Below are positions 1 to 12,104 of a stretch of DNA of 64,000 bases, piece by piece. The position numbers were made by a program, and so were the translations under genes. A model generated the notes under the pieces. It ran no database searches. It had not been told where the DNA came from and worked only from the letters and a program-made list of their open reading frames with translations. The stretch is from NCBI GenBank assembly GCA_020631395.1, contig JAHDHI010000017.1:1-64000 (forward strand), read 5' to 3'. Within the stretch, counting starts at the first letter, position 1. Every line of letters begins with the position of its first letter. The DNA is from Bizionia sp. (GTDB lineage Bacteria > Bacteroidota > Bacteroidia > Flavobacteriales > Flavobacteriaceae).

Positions 1-491
1 TTCAAACCCAAAATACAAACCAAATTTGCCTGTTTTAACAATCGAACTCAGGTTACTAATAAAAAAATAAAATATCCCTATTATTGAAAATCAATAATAG
101 GGATATAAAGAATAAGTTGTAAATCTATTTTAGGGTTATAACCAGTTCTTAAAATGGGAGGAGGTCACTGATATTGGACTGTATTATTAAATTTGTCGTT
201 TTAAAAAATCTCTAAAGCAATGTTTAAGCTTGTTTCTTACCTGTATTAGTTATTAAACTAGAACTAACGACAAACTATATCGCAGGACATTTTATTTCTT
301 ATCCTCTACTGCACTCATCACAGACGAAGCACGAGGGTTAACTTGGGCAATTCATAGACTTGCTTATCAAAACTCTAAAAAACTTAAAGTTATTTCATAA
401 AAAAGCTTTCTTTTTGTTTTATCATTTCTAGACTTACCAAAATATGTCAATTGTCACAGACAAGCCTAACTGGGGATCACTCATTTGACCG
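1..491. other. Non-coding left edge
   Basis: No convincing gene is visible here. The stretch contains a strong hairpin at 72-106, listed separately. A short plus-strand open frame of about 45 codons ends with a TAA near position 397; its tail reads ITDEARGLTWAIHRLAYQNS. It has no start codon and I recognise no family, so it may be a gene remnant. A 9-bp inverted repeat (TTTGTCGTT at 192-200, AACGACAAA at 266-274) is also present, without a clear role. Confidence 0.4.
72..106 (-). terminator. Perfect 16-bp hairpin, likely terminator
   Basis: The arms at 72-87 and 91-106 pair over 16 bp without a mismatch around a 3-nt loop. On the minus strand the hairpin is followed by a T-rich run, the complement of the A-run around 59-72. 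It is therefore a plausible intrinsic terminator for the long minus-strand Rhs operon. It lies about 385 bp beyond the last gene of that operon, which leaves an unexplained 3' untranslated stretch. Confidence 0.6.
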
Positions 492-728
492 TTAGCAGGG
501 ATCATCAGAAGATTTCATTACCCATTTCTTGACTTTAGAGAAAATTATTCCAATAATTAGAATAATTGAAAATAAAAAAGCTAAGTATATAATGATGTAA
601 AATAAAGAATAAATAGCTCCATCGTATAAACCAAAATAAGCAAATATTAAAGAAAAAAGCCAACATGAAAAAATTAATATAATATTTATCATCAATAACT
701 TAGCTAGGGATATTTTTTTTTTATTCAT
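492..728 (-). CDS. Small two-helix membrane protein, possible Rhs immunity
   Basis: A 78-residue protein with a basic N-terminus (MNKKKISLAK) and two long hydrophobic segments, roughly residues 10-33 and 38-65, ending in a short basic tail. I recognise no family. It begins 10 bp downstream of the Rhs gene stop, so it is the last gene of that operon. This is the position in which Rhs and other polymorphic toxins usually keep a cognate immunity gene. The immunity role is inferred from position only. A membrane immunity protein would fit a toxin tip that acts in or at the membrane. The local sequence is very AT-rich, like the Rhs tip beside it. Confidence 0.6.
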   Translation of the reverse strand: MNKKKISLAKLLMINIILIFSCWLFSLIFAYFGLYDGAIYSLFYIIIYLAFLFSIILIIGIIFSKVKKWVMKSSDDPC

Positions 729-738
729 AAACTAAAGA

Positions 739-3700
739 TTAATCATTATTCGGAGTATTTAATTCTCCAGGGATCTTTTCTCCAGCAAAGAAGAATGCTT
801 TCTTATTATCATTGTATTTTTTGAGATCTTTAATTAAATCTTTAACAAAACTCTGATTTTTCTCTTCTTTGCCTATTTGATTCGTGTAATCATTATAATC
901 ATATTCCTTAACAATAGCTTTTGCAGATTTGATTGAAGGTTCACCAAGAAACTGGTATACTTTGTAGGTGACCACCATCCATTGTTTTTGTTGTATTGAT
1001 CTTCCATTAGCCATTCCCGTCAATATTCCTTGAGACATTGCATCGTTTGTTCTTGAAATATTATGTGTTTTCCAAGTTAACTCCTTTTTTTCGGAATTAT
1101 ACGAAATACTAAATGTGTTAGTCCCTGCATCTGTATGTCCTTCCATAGTGTCAACGGTAACAGATAAAGAATTATTAGTTTTTTCAATTTTAGAAATAAC
1201 TACATATCCATTATCAGGTCCCATAATATTTATATCAAAATGATCCCCTTCTGTAACTCCATAGCTACCATCTCTATCTACTAGTCGATATTCAGCTAAA
1301 TAATTATTCACAATTACCCCTGGATCAAAACCCATTTGATGTTTAAATTTATCAAAGTCTTTTTGAGAAATATCACTAAACACCGTAGTATATTCTTGGT
1401 CTTGTACATCACTAAAATAATCTCCATCTTCTAACTTCTCAATATCGCAATTATCACAATCTGAAGCTTGTTTTGTCTTAGATGGTTCTAATCCTTCTAA
1501 TTCAATCATATCAATAACTCTATTCCCACTAAACTGATAAGGAGAATACCAAGGATATTTTCTAGTTAAAGGATCCACAGTAAAGAATCTACCTACACGA
1601 GGATCATGCATTCTAAACTTATAGTTAATCGAGTTTCCTTCTCCTTTAATCTCATCATCCTTCTCTTGACCTTGGAACCCATAACGGTAGTCACTACTGT
1701 TCCCATGACGATTCGGTAATAGCATCCCAAACGGATAGTAATCATTATATGTAAGAACGTCTGGAGTAAAGATACCATTATTATTGGCGTCTGTCAACTT
1801 ACGATCTGTAATCACACTCAATACATTGCCCAGGTGATTGCTCAATTCGTAACGTTTGTCTCCAACTATATTTGCAAACTTATTTGTTTCTGGTGCTTGT
1901 CCATCGTTTACCACGATATCCTTTTCTTCCAGTCCCAAACGGCTGCTACCATAGATGTGGTGCTCCTTTACCCGTAGATTCTTGGCGAAACCTTCCGAAG
2001 TATCAGCATTGTATACCGCCAAACTGTTGCCTTGTGCATCTCTTACGTAGAGTGTAGTCTTGTTTTCTGGCATCACGGTTTTCGAGATACGATTCCCCAA
2101 CCCATCGTAACCAAATTCGATGGTAGTCCCATTGTCTTTGGTAATCATCTTGACCTTGCCATCTACTCGCCAATCTATGTTTGTTATCCCCTCTGCCTCA
2201 TCGCTGGTCAATTGGCCTATGGCATCGTAAGTATAGTTGTCCAATGTCTGTCCGCTATCTATGTCGGTATCAAAGTTGCCATCCAAGGAAGCATTGTCAT
2301 ACACAGAACGTAACCTGTTGGACGTCTTTTGCAATTTCCCATCTACATCGGCTGTCTCGTTGTAATTATAGGTGAACGCATCCATTGGTGTCAACGAGCC
2401 ATTGCCATTTACAGCCGAACGCTTCAAACTTTCCAAGTTACCATTGTTGTCGTAGTCGTATTCCGAGCTATAGTTGGCTACTCCACTGGCATTGGTACCT
2501 TCCATCTTCTTGATGCGATTCAACTGGTCGTACTCGTACTTGTTTATTTGAGCTCCCAACATGGATTCGTCGTTATCTATCAAGTTGGTAACCATCTGCT
2601 TGATGTTGCCATTGTACAAGTTCTTGGACGATTGGTTGTTGGCACTATAGCCAAATACCGTATTCGTTCCCCCTCCAATCGCGTTGTAATCACCATTGTA
2701 ATAGCTCAAGGAATATCCCATAGCATCCTTTGCAATTGCACTATCACTGGCTCCATCTCCTCCCATGTCGGCAGTGCTTGTCAAATTCTCGGAGTTTACA
2801 CCTTTCAACCAACCTTGCAAGGTGTAGGCGTAATCCATTCCCTGCACTTTAGCATCTCCCAATTCGGTTCTTGCCAATGGGCCGTGCGCAAAGTATCGGT
2901 AACTGGCATCCTGTTCCCACAACATCCCATCAGCCGAGGTTTGCACATTGACGATGCGGTTGTCGGCATCGTACTCATAACGATGGATGAATTGATCCTT
3001 TGCTCCTGATTGATAGGTAACCGTATTCACGTTTCCACTGATCAGGTCGTAGTCGTACTCAATGCGTTTCATACCAGAGTTCGGGTCATTCGTATTGGTG
3101 GACATCAACTTGTTGTGTTGTGCGATCTCCGATACATTCCCATGAATGTCGTAATGGTAAAAGATGGCATTGTCATAATTGACGATTCTCGTATCGGAAT
3201 CGTAACGATCGAAATAGTAGATGGCACTTACCCTGTTTCTGGTATTGTCCGTATATTCTTCCACGGAAGTCACCGTGTTGAATTTCTCTCTGGGATCAGT
3301 ACCTGGCACTTCGGTTCCACGATGCATCGCCACATTGCTGTATGCAGTCTTGGTTACCTCCAATTGAACATCGGACACGTTGTATGGGTAGGCATCCTCA
3401 AACTGGACAGGAACGTTCGTGTTGTCCAACGTAAATTTCAACTTTCCTGAAGTCTCATCTATGATCAATGCTTCATTTACCAGCATTTCCCCAGCTTCGA
3501 GGATTCTCCCCAACTTGTCATAAGTGGTGTAACTGAATCTATCACCAGGCAATTGCTTTGCATTCTGTGAAGCTATTATTCTACCCAAATCATCGTAGGC
3601 AAAACGTGTAATGCCTCCGTCCGGTGTTTTTTGCCATGTCAATTGATTCAAGGAATTGTAACGGTATTCGGTTATGAGACGATGATCTGGTAGGAGATCG

Positions 3701-6700
3701 TCGTTCTCCAAAGCGACATTGTTTGCTCGATGCTGATTTATCGCATCGTTAAGCGTCACTCCATTGGTCGCTTGTTCCAATTCATCGTCCCCAAAACGAT
3801 CCACACCTTCGGGCGGTACCGTTTGCATGAGATTTCCTGACTGATCATAGTAATAGAGCGTGTATTGGTATTCCTTGTCGAAATGCCTCATGTCGAAGGT
3901 CTCCACCGCATTGCCCATGGCCTTTTCAATGTAGTCCTTTATGAACTCATCTTCCTTGGTCTCTATGAAACTCTCATACACGTCTCTGGTATAGGCTGCA
4001 TAGACACTTTTCACAAACTGTTCGCAATCCGTATCTTCTGGAATCTCTATGGTGGCATCCCCAAAATCCACTGGAAATGGTCTTGGCACGCAAATGGACT
4101 CATTGCTTTCTCCGTTCAAATAATCTGAAGTCCATGCCGACCATGTCATAGCATTGTCCGGATTGGCAATAACGTGAGTATGATACAAATCTATGATTGG
4201 CAACCTCTCGTTGTACGACTCCCTCATTCCTGGATATCCGTAATTAAATTCCGTTGCCCCGAAACGCCCTATGGTCATATAATTGAGATCCAAGGTCGAG
4301 GTTATGCCGAACTTCGCGATGTAATAACCATAATCGTCCACTAGATATTGTAGGGAATTGTTGCAAAACTCCTCTTCGCTCACGACATCCCCTTCTCCTT
4401 TTATTACATTCCCTGCTGCATCAGTAGTATCCAACACCTTATCCCCAATGGTATTCATCAAAGCTTCGTAAACTGGATACTTGTCTGTACAACTTACTGG
4501 TGGAACCACTGGAGGGATACAAATGTCCGTCCCACATGGAGGTTCTTGATCGGTGATGACGGCTGCTGATCTTGAAGTAATTTGAAAATTTGATACCGAT
4601 GAGTTATTAAACATCATTTCTACTTCAGAAATCTCATCATCTTGTATGGAAGCACTAATTTCTCTAACACTAATTTTCTGTGAAAATGATTTATTTGAAG
4701 CTGAATTAATACTACCGCCAGAAAAATTAGATCCAAAGTTCGTAGTAGGCAAATCAACAGCTAGTATATCACACAAGTCAACATTTGCATTAAGATTAAA
4801 TCCACTGTTAATCCTTCTTTCTGATCTTTGTATTCTTATCACTACATTTTTTGCAACTAATGATTGTCCAGTGGTGTTTTTATAATTTATTGTACAGTAA
4901 ACAGTATTATCATTCAAAGATTTTCTAAGGATCCTAATATCTGTTAGTTCTTGCACATCATAAAAATCATCCTCAAAATATAATCTTACATTAGAGCTAG
5001 AGCCATTCTCTGACTCCGCAAAAAGATCAAATTTCGTATTTATGAAAGCTCCTCCATTTGGAAAATCACTCCCTGATTTCCGAATCCAATATCTAGAAAA
5101 ATTATCATTAAATTCAACATAACCTGGATCATAATTCTCTTCATAAAAAGGCTCTAATAATACTTTATATCTTTGTGTAAGATTAAACCCTTCTCTAAAT
5201 AATAACGAATAAGCATTAGAAGCTATTTCATTTGTAATTTCACCTCTTTCCTCTTTTAATAATGAGTTAAAGGCGTCTTTTAAAGCGTCTTCCAATTGAT
5301 TTTCTGTAAAACTTGAAGAAGGGCATAAAGCTATATCATTATTATCTAATACATCGGGATCAGATTGCAGAACAAAACTTCCGTATATATTATGAATATT
5401 ACAATCAAATGTAAGATCTGTAAAAATTTGCGTACCTGTTACTCCTGTATAACCAACATTAGACCGAGATTGCGAAACCCTTACTATGGTGAATTTAGAT
5501 GCTCCAGCATTATCAATATATTTTAAAGTAAATTCGTCAGGTGCACTTACTGTGTGATAATCATTTTTTAAAACCATCGATTCCACGCTAGCTGCATTAT
5601 TAAAGTCATCACCTATATAACGAAAGGTAAATTTATGAATGTCGGATAACGCAATTGTAAAAACATTGGCACTACCACTTTTACCAATAGAAAAAGTAAC
5701 ATCTTCTATATTACTAAAATCTATAGCTTCATTATCACAAAACAAAGGATTTTCATTACAATGATAAGCAGAATTATCTGTTAAAAAAGATTGTAAAAAA
5801 TCTGTATACTCTGGATAAGATATTAAAGAGATTAATTGTCCGAAATTATCTCCTAATGCCATTCCTTCAGTTATCATTTTATTTAACAACATACTCATAT
5901 CTTCTCCAAACCTAATAGAATAACCTTCAGAGAAACTACACTCCACCACAGGAGGTTCCTCATAGAAGGAGCAATCTAAAAAACTCTCAGTAGCACTATT
6001 ATTAGCATCAATCGTTACAAAATTAAATAATCCTCCTCTTCTTTCAATAGGTTTAACCACCTCTCCATTACGTAATTTATAAGCTATAGAAATAAAACTA
6101 CTATCTGTATTTTGAAGAGCCTCTTTATCAAAGCACATTATTTGATCAATATCTTCCCATTCTTCTATAATCGCATATGTAATTCTAAATCCAACAAACT
6201 CATTATTTTCAATAGCGCCTATTGGAAAAAGAAAGTCATATACAATATCATTTGAAGTATTTCTATCAATACTAACATAAAGTTTTGACATATCAATGTT
6301 AGTCGGTATACTAGAACTTGTATTTGCATTTATAGATTCTATCTCACGTATTAATCTTCCCTCAATATTGAGGTCTTGGATTAAGTTTTGTCTATATGTA
6401 TCAATTACCAAGTATTTCTCAGGTCCTACTGGATGGTTGACATATAAATAATAATTGGTAATTTCTTGAAGGTTTTTTTCTAATAATTCTTCAAATAATT
6501 GAAAGTCTACACATTCAACTTCTTTAAGGTTGCATTGAATAGGAGGTTCTTGTCCAATCAATTGATTTATATCCCCACAACACAAGAAATTTAGTAATCT
6601 ACAATTATTCAACTCTTCTCCTTCAAATCTATTACTGAATGATGTTTTAGTTTGAACTTCTGTTGATGATGCAATAGTTTCTATACCTAAAGAACAAGAT

Positions 6701-9700
6701 TTGTAAATCTTTCCTATAATTGTTTTCTTGTTAAACTGGGCACCAATATATGTTATTCTTATATTTTGATACTTAATTAGACCTGAACTTGTATATTCAT
6801 AACTAAAGTTGACTCCAGTAACATATAGAATATCACTAGGGTCTAACGATTCTTCCAATTCAATTGTCATTAATGTTTGATCGTCCTCTAAATCAAAATT
6901 TCTTTTAGATAAAGAATTAAATGTCTCTATTCCTCCTTGTTTTTCAGTAATCTTATATACTCCCCCTCCAAAATTTGACCAGATAGCTTCTTGAGTTTCA
7001 AAAAATGTGGACAAATAACTGTCTCTATACTCAGAAACCTCAGTTAAATCAGCATAATTCAATCCACTATCTTTATGCAACTTATTCAACAATCCAGCCA
7101 ATGCTTGAGCAAAACGACTCTCTTTATTACAACCAGAACCATTATAACTACCTCCATTTGGAATGTACTCCCCTATACCATTAGCATCAACAATGCTACA
7201 ATCAGAAATTCTAGCTTGAGTAGTGCCTGTTAAAATGATTTCTTTATATTCCTTGTCTTCACTACTTGTTCGTACTTCAGCTACAATAGTATATTCAAAA
7301 ACTTCATTTTTTTCCTCATTAGTAGGATAAATATGCTTAACCTTGGTAATTATCCAATCTCCATTCATTCCCTCTCCGTAATTATCCCAATTATAATTCG
7401 GCTTGTTACTGATTACCTCTATGGGGTGGTACCCTAATTCGACTCCTCCTTGACTAAATCGAATTTGCAATGTATTGTTGCTTACCACTGCCTTTATGTT
7501 CGTGGTGATATCGGTTGGATGCTCTCCTCCCAAATCTTCAAATAACGATGGACTCAGATAACTGCCTCCAAATGCTCTTTCCGTGTCGAAGTTCCCTTGA
7601 GGGTAATCTTTGAAGTAGTATTCCAAAAACAATTCCAAGTCTCTACCCAAAGGACAAATTCCCGTTTGGACATAATACTCGTAATTGGTAAACTCCCTGG
7701 TATCCTCATAGATGTCTTGGTTGTTCGTTCCGGAATCGTAAAGGTTGTCGGACGGCTTGAAACGTTTTTCCTTGTCATCGTACAAGCTAGCATTCGCATC
7801 ATTGCAATCTATGTTTCCAGTAATCAATGCTTCTACAGCTCCTACGTATATCGCACTATAGTCGGAAATTACCGTCAACAATGTCGTTGGAGGATCGTCT
7901 GGACCAATACAACCATTATAACAACCATTGTTCAAAGCATAGATGTTTGCAAACAACGATTTTATGGTTTGTTTCATCGTCAAATAATTGGCTTTGTAGG
8001 TGTTCCAGAACTGGTCTCTTTCTTCTACCGTCAAATTGGCTTCTGCTGTCATCGTACCGCTAAAAGGCTCATCGCAACTACTAATGCTACTACAGACCAA
8101 TGTGGAGTAGGAAAATGTCATCAAACTTTTGTTGCTAGCATTGTAATTCGTGGTCAATGCCTCATTGATAAGGTTTCTTCTCTCGGTGGATGAGATTTCG
8201 AATCCTGAAATGACACCTCCAAAATAAGGGTCTGAGTCCCCAAGAGCCGTGAAGCCGCTCAACAAACCTTTGTCCTTGGCCTCATCATAGGTTTTTATGG
8301 ATTGCAAATACAAGTCATACCCATCTGAGTTCATCTTTCCCCCATTGGTGGTATTCGTTATTTTGCATACCGCCTCATAATACCCCAGATAGCAATATTC
8401 CGGATGGTATGTCACCAAAGATTCCACCCATTGGTCTTGCCAGGTTCCTTCCTTTAGAAAATCCGATACATTCGCCAAGTATTGAGGTTCTGCATACACA
8501 TATTCAGGATCTCCTATGATTTCGGCGAATTCGGCACCTTCGACCAGCTCAGGTTCATATGTGGTTTCTTCTTGCTCATTGCCATCTGCATCTGTTGTGA
8601 CCGTTACAATTCTCTTTATCTTGAGGTGACTAATCGTCCCATCTACATTGTAATAATGACCATTGACATACAAACCGCTTCCCGAAGATTGATCATAGTC
8701 AGGGTGACGAGGGTTGCGCCAATTATTATGTGCTCCATCCGATACTTCCGTGCTATACAACTCATTGGTATCACTGTAGATGCTCAACTTGGGAGCCGTA
8801 GCCGAAGTAGATTGACCTGTTCCATTAGGATTGTCGTACACGTTAGCGGTATAGGCGCCATATTGCCCCAATGGTTTCATATCGTTCACCAACACGGATT
8901 CTGCGATGCTGCAACTCATGGAATTGGCAACAATGTCTTCCTGTGTATCGCTGACATCTATCACATCTTCGTTGCAAGGCGCATTGCACGCACGTACCAA
9001 GGTATCCCATTGCGTCTTGAAGACATTTCGTAAACGCTCCTTCTCTGCTGTCAACTCAGCATCCGTCAAATAATTCAAGTTGCTGTCGTCGTAATTGTCC
9101 ACTTGTGTATTCGCATATTCGTCTCTGGTCCCATAGTCATCCACCAGTGCTTGCTCGCATTCTTCGCAGGTAACGAAACATCCATTGATGCTTATCTCGA
9201 AATTGGAAACTTCCTCCGGACTGATGTAACAAGGATCATTCGGATCTTGCAATTTCGCCAAGTATTGCTCCACATAGGTAGACAAAGCCTCTTGATTTAT
9301 CATCAAGCTCTTGGTAATGCTGTAACTCCCTCTTTTTACAGGAGACACAAATTCCGGTAGCACAAAGCTTCCTTCTGCATCTTCCATGTTCACCAATTCT
9401 TCCATTGGTCCAGAAATCAATGATACCCCATCTCCATCCAATACATCTATGGACAGATCGTATACGAATGGATACTGTACATCGCTGTTTTCATTGCAGG
9501 CATAGGTCAAGAACTGATCGTTGCCCAATGTATAGTTGAAGGTTCTGTTCTCTTCAAAGGGAGACACCTTGGTTCCTACATATTCCAATGCATCTTCCAG
9601 TGCTCCATAACGCTGTGTAGCCGTTCTTACATTGTTGTCTGAGTTGGTATCTTTTGCATCACGTGACAATTTACCCAACAAATCCACATTCAACACCTTG

Positions 9701-11358
9701 TGCAAGTCATTCGTATCATCCTCATCTGGAAGCCCTTCCAAATTGTTTGGTGCATATCCTGCCAGTGCCGTAGCAATGGTTCTTCCCTGTGGATCGATGT
9801 AACTGATGCTTGCTTGTCCATTGGGATCGATAACCAAATTCTTCTTATAGTGCAATTTGTTACCGACGCCGTACCCGAACAATCGATTCAGTTCCTTTTG
9901 CTCCGGTGTCCCATAATAGTATTCCATCTCCTGTCCACTTCCGAGTTGATGCATCACGCCTACACCACTTTTCCTACGAATCCGTCCTGTGTTGTCCGGC
10001 ATGTATTCCACTTGTGAAAACGGATGACCTAAGGCATCCGGCACTCTATTTCTGAATGCGTCATTGACATCGTTGGCTGCCGAATAGTACTTGCTGGACC
10101 CTGTCTCAGTAGCCATTTTCTTTTCTGTCGTCGTTTGATCCAAGACGTTCTGTCCATTCAGGTCAAAATCCGTATAATCGTAAGGCGTACCAGGCAACAA
10201 TGTACTCTGGTTGAAATCTCTTGTGTATCTTATTTGTTTTCCTGTCGTAGGAACTGGCAGCACTTCTATCGCGGGCCTACCTTGTGCATCATAGATTACC
10301 TCTCCAATGACAATGTTGTCATCTGAATTGATTTTTGTCACCGTCTGACGGTTGCGCAATGTCCCATCGAAATAACTGACGACTTCCTTCTTCTTGCCTT
10401 CTTCTGCATAACTCGCTTGAAATTGCCAGTTCTTGTCTTCTTCATGATCTGCCATCACTTGGTGCCTATGAGGCCAACTGGCAACCATTGCCTCATTGTT
10501 CAATCCACTACTCCAAGTCGCATACAAATATTTGGATGGATTGTCCTTGTATCGACCTACGGCTCTAACTCTGTAGATCACATAGCCCTTGGCATAGATC
10601 AATGGAATGTTATATGCTGTATTGTTTGTTTGAATACGTGTGCTGTTTTGCCTGAAATCCCTACTAGTGAACACGATGTCATTGGCAGGGGTGGCAGTTT
10701 CAAAATCATCTCCGTAGTCATCTACCCATGTCCACTCCAATTGATAGTGGTCCACTCCATCTACTGCAGGCCAGCTTACCGTCAACTCATTGCGAACGGC
10801 ATCTGGGCTTCCGGTTGGAGTTATGCTACTTGTAGAAAATTGCCTATAGCTCTCCACATCCAAGTCCATCGCCAAACTTATGTTCTCCGGTATGTAACCA
10901 TTGATGTCCTCTACCGCATTGTTTTCCAAGTTTCTATAGCTACCTTGCCTAACCACCACTTGTGCTCCATAATGGTTCTTGACAATGTGCTTAGTCACAT
11001 TTGTTCCGTTGCCGGCACCTGCAATCATATTGCGTTCGACAACCAAATCTATCTGATACGTGTTAACCGTGTCGAAATTTCCATTTGCAAGTCTAGGAGT
11101 GACATCCAGTTGTAGCCCATAGCGATACCAACCATAAGGAGGTTGGTCTTTGCCTATTCTCAATTCGATACTCGTATTGGCAGAAACGATGGAGGCATTG
11201 GTTAAAAATCCAAGATCTGGATCATATGTCAATGCGCTTCCAGAATTTATGGAACCACTGATGTCCAATGGGGCAAATGTTACGTCTTCCTGACCATAAC
11301 CCCATGATATCGTAAGAAATAAAATAATGAACTTTAAATGTTTGGCGATGTTTTTCAT
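739..11358 (-). CDS. Giant secreted Rhs/YD-repeat protein with C-terminal tip
   Basis: A 3539-residue protein. An N-terminal signal peptide (residues about 1-22, ending near WGYGQ) indicates export. Residues about 200-300 look like a fibronectin-type segment ([15 protein letters not shown]). They are followed by a region typical of DUF6443, found at the start of Bacteroidota Rhs proteins (about 300-420). The middle contains Cys-rich modules (CEECEQ, GCYNGC, LCCGD). YD repeats run from about 2470 to 3250 and end in the Rhs core signature [16 protein letters not shown]. The last ~250 residues are a variable tip with the short motif [13 protein letters not shown]. Rhs shells encapsulate a C-terminal toxin; I cannot assign the tip an enzymatic fold. 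The gene lies 17 bp downstream of the LolA-like gene. Base composition is uneven: the tip and residues about 1310-2265 are clearly more AT-rich. Confidence 0.9.
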   Translation of the reverse strand: MKNIAKHLKFIILFLTISWGYGQEDVTFAPLDISGSINSGSALTYDPDLGFLTNASIVSANTSIELRIGKDQPPYGWYRYGLQLDVTPRLANGNFDTVNTYQIDLVVERNMIAGAGNGTNVTKHIVKNHYGAQVVVRQGSYRNLENNAVEDINGYIPENISLAMDLDVESYRQFSTSSITPTGSPDAVRNELTVSWPAVDGVDHYQLEWTWVDDYGDDFETATPANDIVFTSRDFRQNSTRIQTNNTAYNIPLIYAKGYVIYRVRAVGRYKDNPSKYLYATWSSGLNNEAMVASWPHRHQVMADHEEDKNWQFQASYAEEGKKKEVVSYFDGTLRNRQTVTKINSDDNIVIGEVIYDAQGRPAIEVLPVPTTGKQIRYTRDFNQSTLLPGTPYDYTDFDLNGQNVLDQTTTEKKMATETGSSKYYSAANDVNDAFRNRVPDALGHPFSQVEYMPDNTGRIRRKSGVGVMHQLGSGQEMEYYYGTPEQKELNRLFGYGVGNKLHYKKNLVIDPNGQASISYIDPQGRTIATALAGYAPNNLEGLPDEDDTNDLHKVLNVDLLGKLSRDAKDTNSDNNVRTATQRYGALEDALEYVGTKVSPFEENRTFNYTLGNDQFLTYACNENSDVQYPFVYDLSIDVLDGDGVSLISGPMEELVNMEDAEGSFVLPEFVSPVKRGSYSITKSLMINQEALSTYVEQYLAKLQDPNDPCYISPEEVSNFEISINGCFVTCEECEQALVDDYGTRDEYANTQVDNYDDSNLNYLTDAELTAEKERLRNVFKTQWDTLVRACNAPCNEDVIDVSDTQEDIVANSMSCSIAESVLVNDMKPLGQYGAYTANVYDNPNGTGQSTSATAPKLSIYSDTNELYSTEVSDGAHNNWRNPRHPDYDQSSGSGLYVNGHYYNVDGTISHLKIKRIVTVTTDADGNEQEETTYEPELVEGAEFAEIIGDPEYVYAEPQYLANVSDFLKEGTWQDQWVESLVTYHPEYCYLGYYEAVCKITNTTNGGKMNSDGYDLYLQSIKTYDEAKDKGLLSGFTALGDSDPYFGGVISGFEISSTERRNLINEALTTNYNASNKSLMTFSYSTLVCSSISSCDEPFSGTMTAEANLTVEERDQFWNTYKANYLTMKQTIKSLFANIYALNNGCYNGCIGPDDPPTTLLTVISDYSAIYVGAVEALITGNIDCNDANASLYDDKEKRFKPSDNLYDSGTNNQDIYEDTREFTNYEYYVQTGICPLGRDLELFLEYYFKDYPQGNFDTERAFGGSYLSPSLFEDLGGEHPTDITTNIKAVVSNNTLQIRFSQGGVELGYHPIEVISNKPNYNWDNYGEGMNGDWIITKVKHIYPTNEEKNEVFEYTIVAEVRTSSEDKEYKEIILTGTTQARISDCSIVDANGIGEYIPNGGSYNGSGCNKESRFAQALAGLLNKLHKDSGLNYADLTEVSEYRDSYLSTFFETQEAIWSNFGGGVYKITEKQGGIETFNSLSKRNFDLEDDQTLMTIELEESLDPSDILYVTGVNFSYEYTSSGLIKYQNIRITYIGAQFNKKTIIGKIYKSCSLGIETIASSTEVQTKTSFSNRFEGEELNNCRLLNFLCCGDINQLIGQEPPIQCNLKEVECVDFQLFEELLEKNLQEITNYYLYVNHPVGPEKYLVIDTYRQNLIQDLNIEGRLIREIESINANTSSSIPTNIDMSKLYVSIDRNTSNDIVYDFLFPIGAIENNEFVGFRITYAIIEEWEDIDQIMCFDKEALQNTDSSFISIAYKLRNGEVVKPIERRGGLFNFVTIDANNSATESFLDCSFYEEPPVVECSFSEGYSIRFGEDMSMLLNKMITEGMALGDNFGQLISLISYPEYTDFLQSFLTDNSAYHCNENPLFCDNEAIDFSNIEDVTFSIGKSGSANVFTIALSDIHKFTFRYIGDDFNNAASVESMVLKNDYHTVSAPDEFTLKYIDNAGASKFTIVRVSQSRSNVGYTGVTGTQIFTDLTFDCNIHNIYGSFVLQSDPDVLDNNDIALCPSSSFTENQLEDALKDAFNSLLKEERGEITNEIASNAYSLLFREGFNLTQRYKVLLEPFYEENYDPGYVEFNDNFSRYWIRKSGSDFPNGGAFINTKFDLFAESENGSSSNVRLYFEDDFYDVQELTDIRILRKSLNDNTVYCTINYKNTTGQSLVAKNVVIRIQRSERRINSGFNLNANVDLCDILAVDLPTTNFGSNFSGGSINSASNKSFSQKISVREISASIQDDEISEVEMMFNNSSVSNFQITSRSAAVITDQEPPCGTDICIPPVVPPVSCTDKYPVYEALMNTIGDKVLDTTDAAGNVIKGEGDVVSEEEFCNNSLQYLVDDYGYYIAKFGITSTLDLNYMTIGRFGATEFNYGYPGMRESYNERLPIIDLYHTHVIANPDNAMTWSAWTSDYLNGESNESICVPRPFPVDFGDATIEIPEDTDCEQFVKSVYAAYTRDVYESFIETKEDEFIKDYIEKAMGNAVETFDMRHFDKEYQYTLYYYDQSGNLMQTVPPEGVDRFGDDELEQATNGVTLNDAINQHRANNVALENDDLLPDHRLITEYRYNSLNQLTWQKTPDGGITRFAYDDLGRIIASQNAKQLPGDRFSYTTYDKLGRILEAGEMLVNEALIIDETSGKLKFTLDNTNVPVQFEDAYPYNVSDVQLEVTKTAYSNVAMHRGTEVPGTDPREKFNTVTSVEEYTDNTRNRVSAIYYFDRYDSDTRIVNYDNAIFYHYDIHGNVSEIAQHNKLMSTNTNDPNSGMKRIEYDYDLISGNVNTVTYQSGAKDQFIHRYEYDADNRIVNVQTSADGMLWEQDASYRYFAHGPLARTELGDAKVQGMDYAYTLQGWLKGVNSENLTSTADMGGDGASDSAIAKDAMGYSLSYYNGDYNAIGGGTNTVFGYSANNQSSKNLYNGNIKQMVTNLIDNDESMLGAQINKYEYDQLNRIKKMEGTNASGVANYSSEYDYDNNGNLESLKRSAVNGNGSLTPMDAFTYNYNETADVDGKLQKTSNRLRSVYDNASLDGNFDTDIDSGQTLDNYTYDAIGQLTSDEAEGITNIDWRVDGKVKMITKDNGTTIEFGYDGLGNRISKTVMPENKTTLYVRDAQGNSLAVYNADTSEGFAKNLRVKEHHIYGSSRLGLEEKDIVVNDGQAPETNKFANIVGDKRYELSNHLGNVLSVITDRKLTDANNNGIFTPDVLTYNDYYPFGMLLPNRHGNSSDYRYGFQGQEKDDEIKGEGNSINYKFRMHDPRVGRFFTVDPLTRKYPWYSPYQFSGNRVIDMIELEGLEPSKTKQASDCDNCDIEKLEDGDYFSDVQDQEYTTVFSDISQKDFDKFKHQMGFDPGVIVNNYLAEYRLVDRDGSYGVTEGDHFDINIMGPDNGYVVISKIEKTNNSLSVTVDTMEGHTDAGTNTFSISYNSEKKELTWKTHNISRTNDAMSQGILTGMANGRSIQQKQWMVVTYKVYQFLGEPSIKSAKAIVKEYDYNDYTNQIGKEEKNQSFVKDLIKDLKKYNDNKKAFFFAGEKIPGELNTPNND

Positions 11359-11375
11359 CTGTTTCTTTATTGCTT

Positions 11376-12104
11376 TTAGTGGGCTAAATTGATTAATCTA
11401 TAACCTTGGTACTGCTCTGTCAATGATATGTCATCTTTTCCAGATAGCACGATAAAGTCGTTTGGAGTTGGTTCAGCTTGCTCCTCTGTCTCTTTAAAGT
11501 CCATAAGGATGACTAGACGTCCAACATCCATTTTCCGAGTCTTGCCATCACTCTCCACAAAAGGAATCATGGCAGTGAAGAACAATTCCTGTTTTTCAAT
11601 TCGATAAGTCTTCTTGTCCACATGCAAAACTACCTTGGCATAAGGGTTTTGCATGTTAACCTTGGTTGCTACCATCTCGCAAACGAGAATTCCTTCTCGT
11701 TCCGTCACAACCGTTTTGTCATAGAACTTCAAGAAATTTGCCACGTCCAAAGGTGAATTTGGAACAGTTGCTCCTTTTTCGGTTTTGGCATAACGCGCCA
11801 CTTTTTCAGTGTGGTCGATGGTCAACTGAATTCTTGGAAACTGAATGATCTCTGAATTGAGAGCCTTGAATTGAGAAAACTTTCCATTTTTGACCATTGT
11901 GCCTTGATAGGACTCTGTAATGTTATTACCAGAAAACCCTCTATGCATGTTGTAAGTCACGGCAATTTGATATTGCTTGGTGTTTTCATATGCCTGCTGT
12001 ACTTTCTTTAGAAGGTCCTTTGTTTTTTCATTCTGTGCTTGCCCTTCTTGCGTTACGAATAGGCAACAGAAAAATGTGACGATGTACTTCAGTTTTCGTA
12101 TCAT
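11376..12104 (-). CDS. Secreted LolA-like hypothetical protein
   Basis: A 242-residue protein with a signal peptide (cleavage probably after EGQA, near residue 23). Its body of about 215 residues starts with an amphipathic helix ([19 protein letters not shown]) followed by many predicted strands. This layout resembles the open beta-barrel fold of LolA/LppX-type periplasmic lipid or lipoprotein carriers, but I see no diagnostic residue, so the family is tentative. Its ATG overlaps the LRR gene's stop by one base (TAATG), which implies translational coupling. Its position between two giant exported proteins suggests a periplasmic helper in their assembly or surface delivery; this is inference. 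It could equally be a structural subunit. Confidence 0.7.
   Translation of the reverse strand: MIRKLKYIVTFFCCLFVTQEGQAQNEKTKDLLKKVQQAYENTKQYQIAVTYNMHRGFSGNNITESYQGTMVKNGKFSQFKALNSEIIQFPRIQLTIDHTEKVARYAKTEKGATVPNSPLDVANFLKFYDKTVVTEREGILVCEMVATKVNMQNPYAKVVLHVDKKTYRIEKQELFFTAMIPFVESDGKTRKMDVGRLVILMDFKETEEQAEPTPNDFIVLSGKDDISLTEQYQGYRLINLAH

Noticed and set aside
2329..3009. 226-codon plus-strand frame inside the Rhs gene
   Set aside because: It is the complement of YD-repeat coding sequence. The product has no domain and an odd composition. Similar shadow frames occur at 7597-8193 and 10417-11115.
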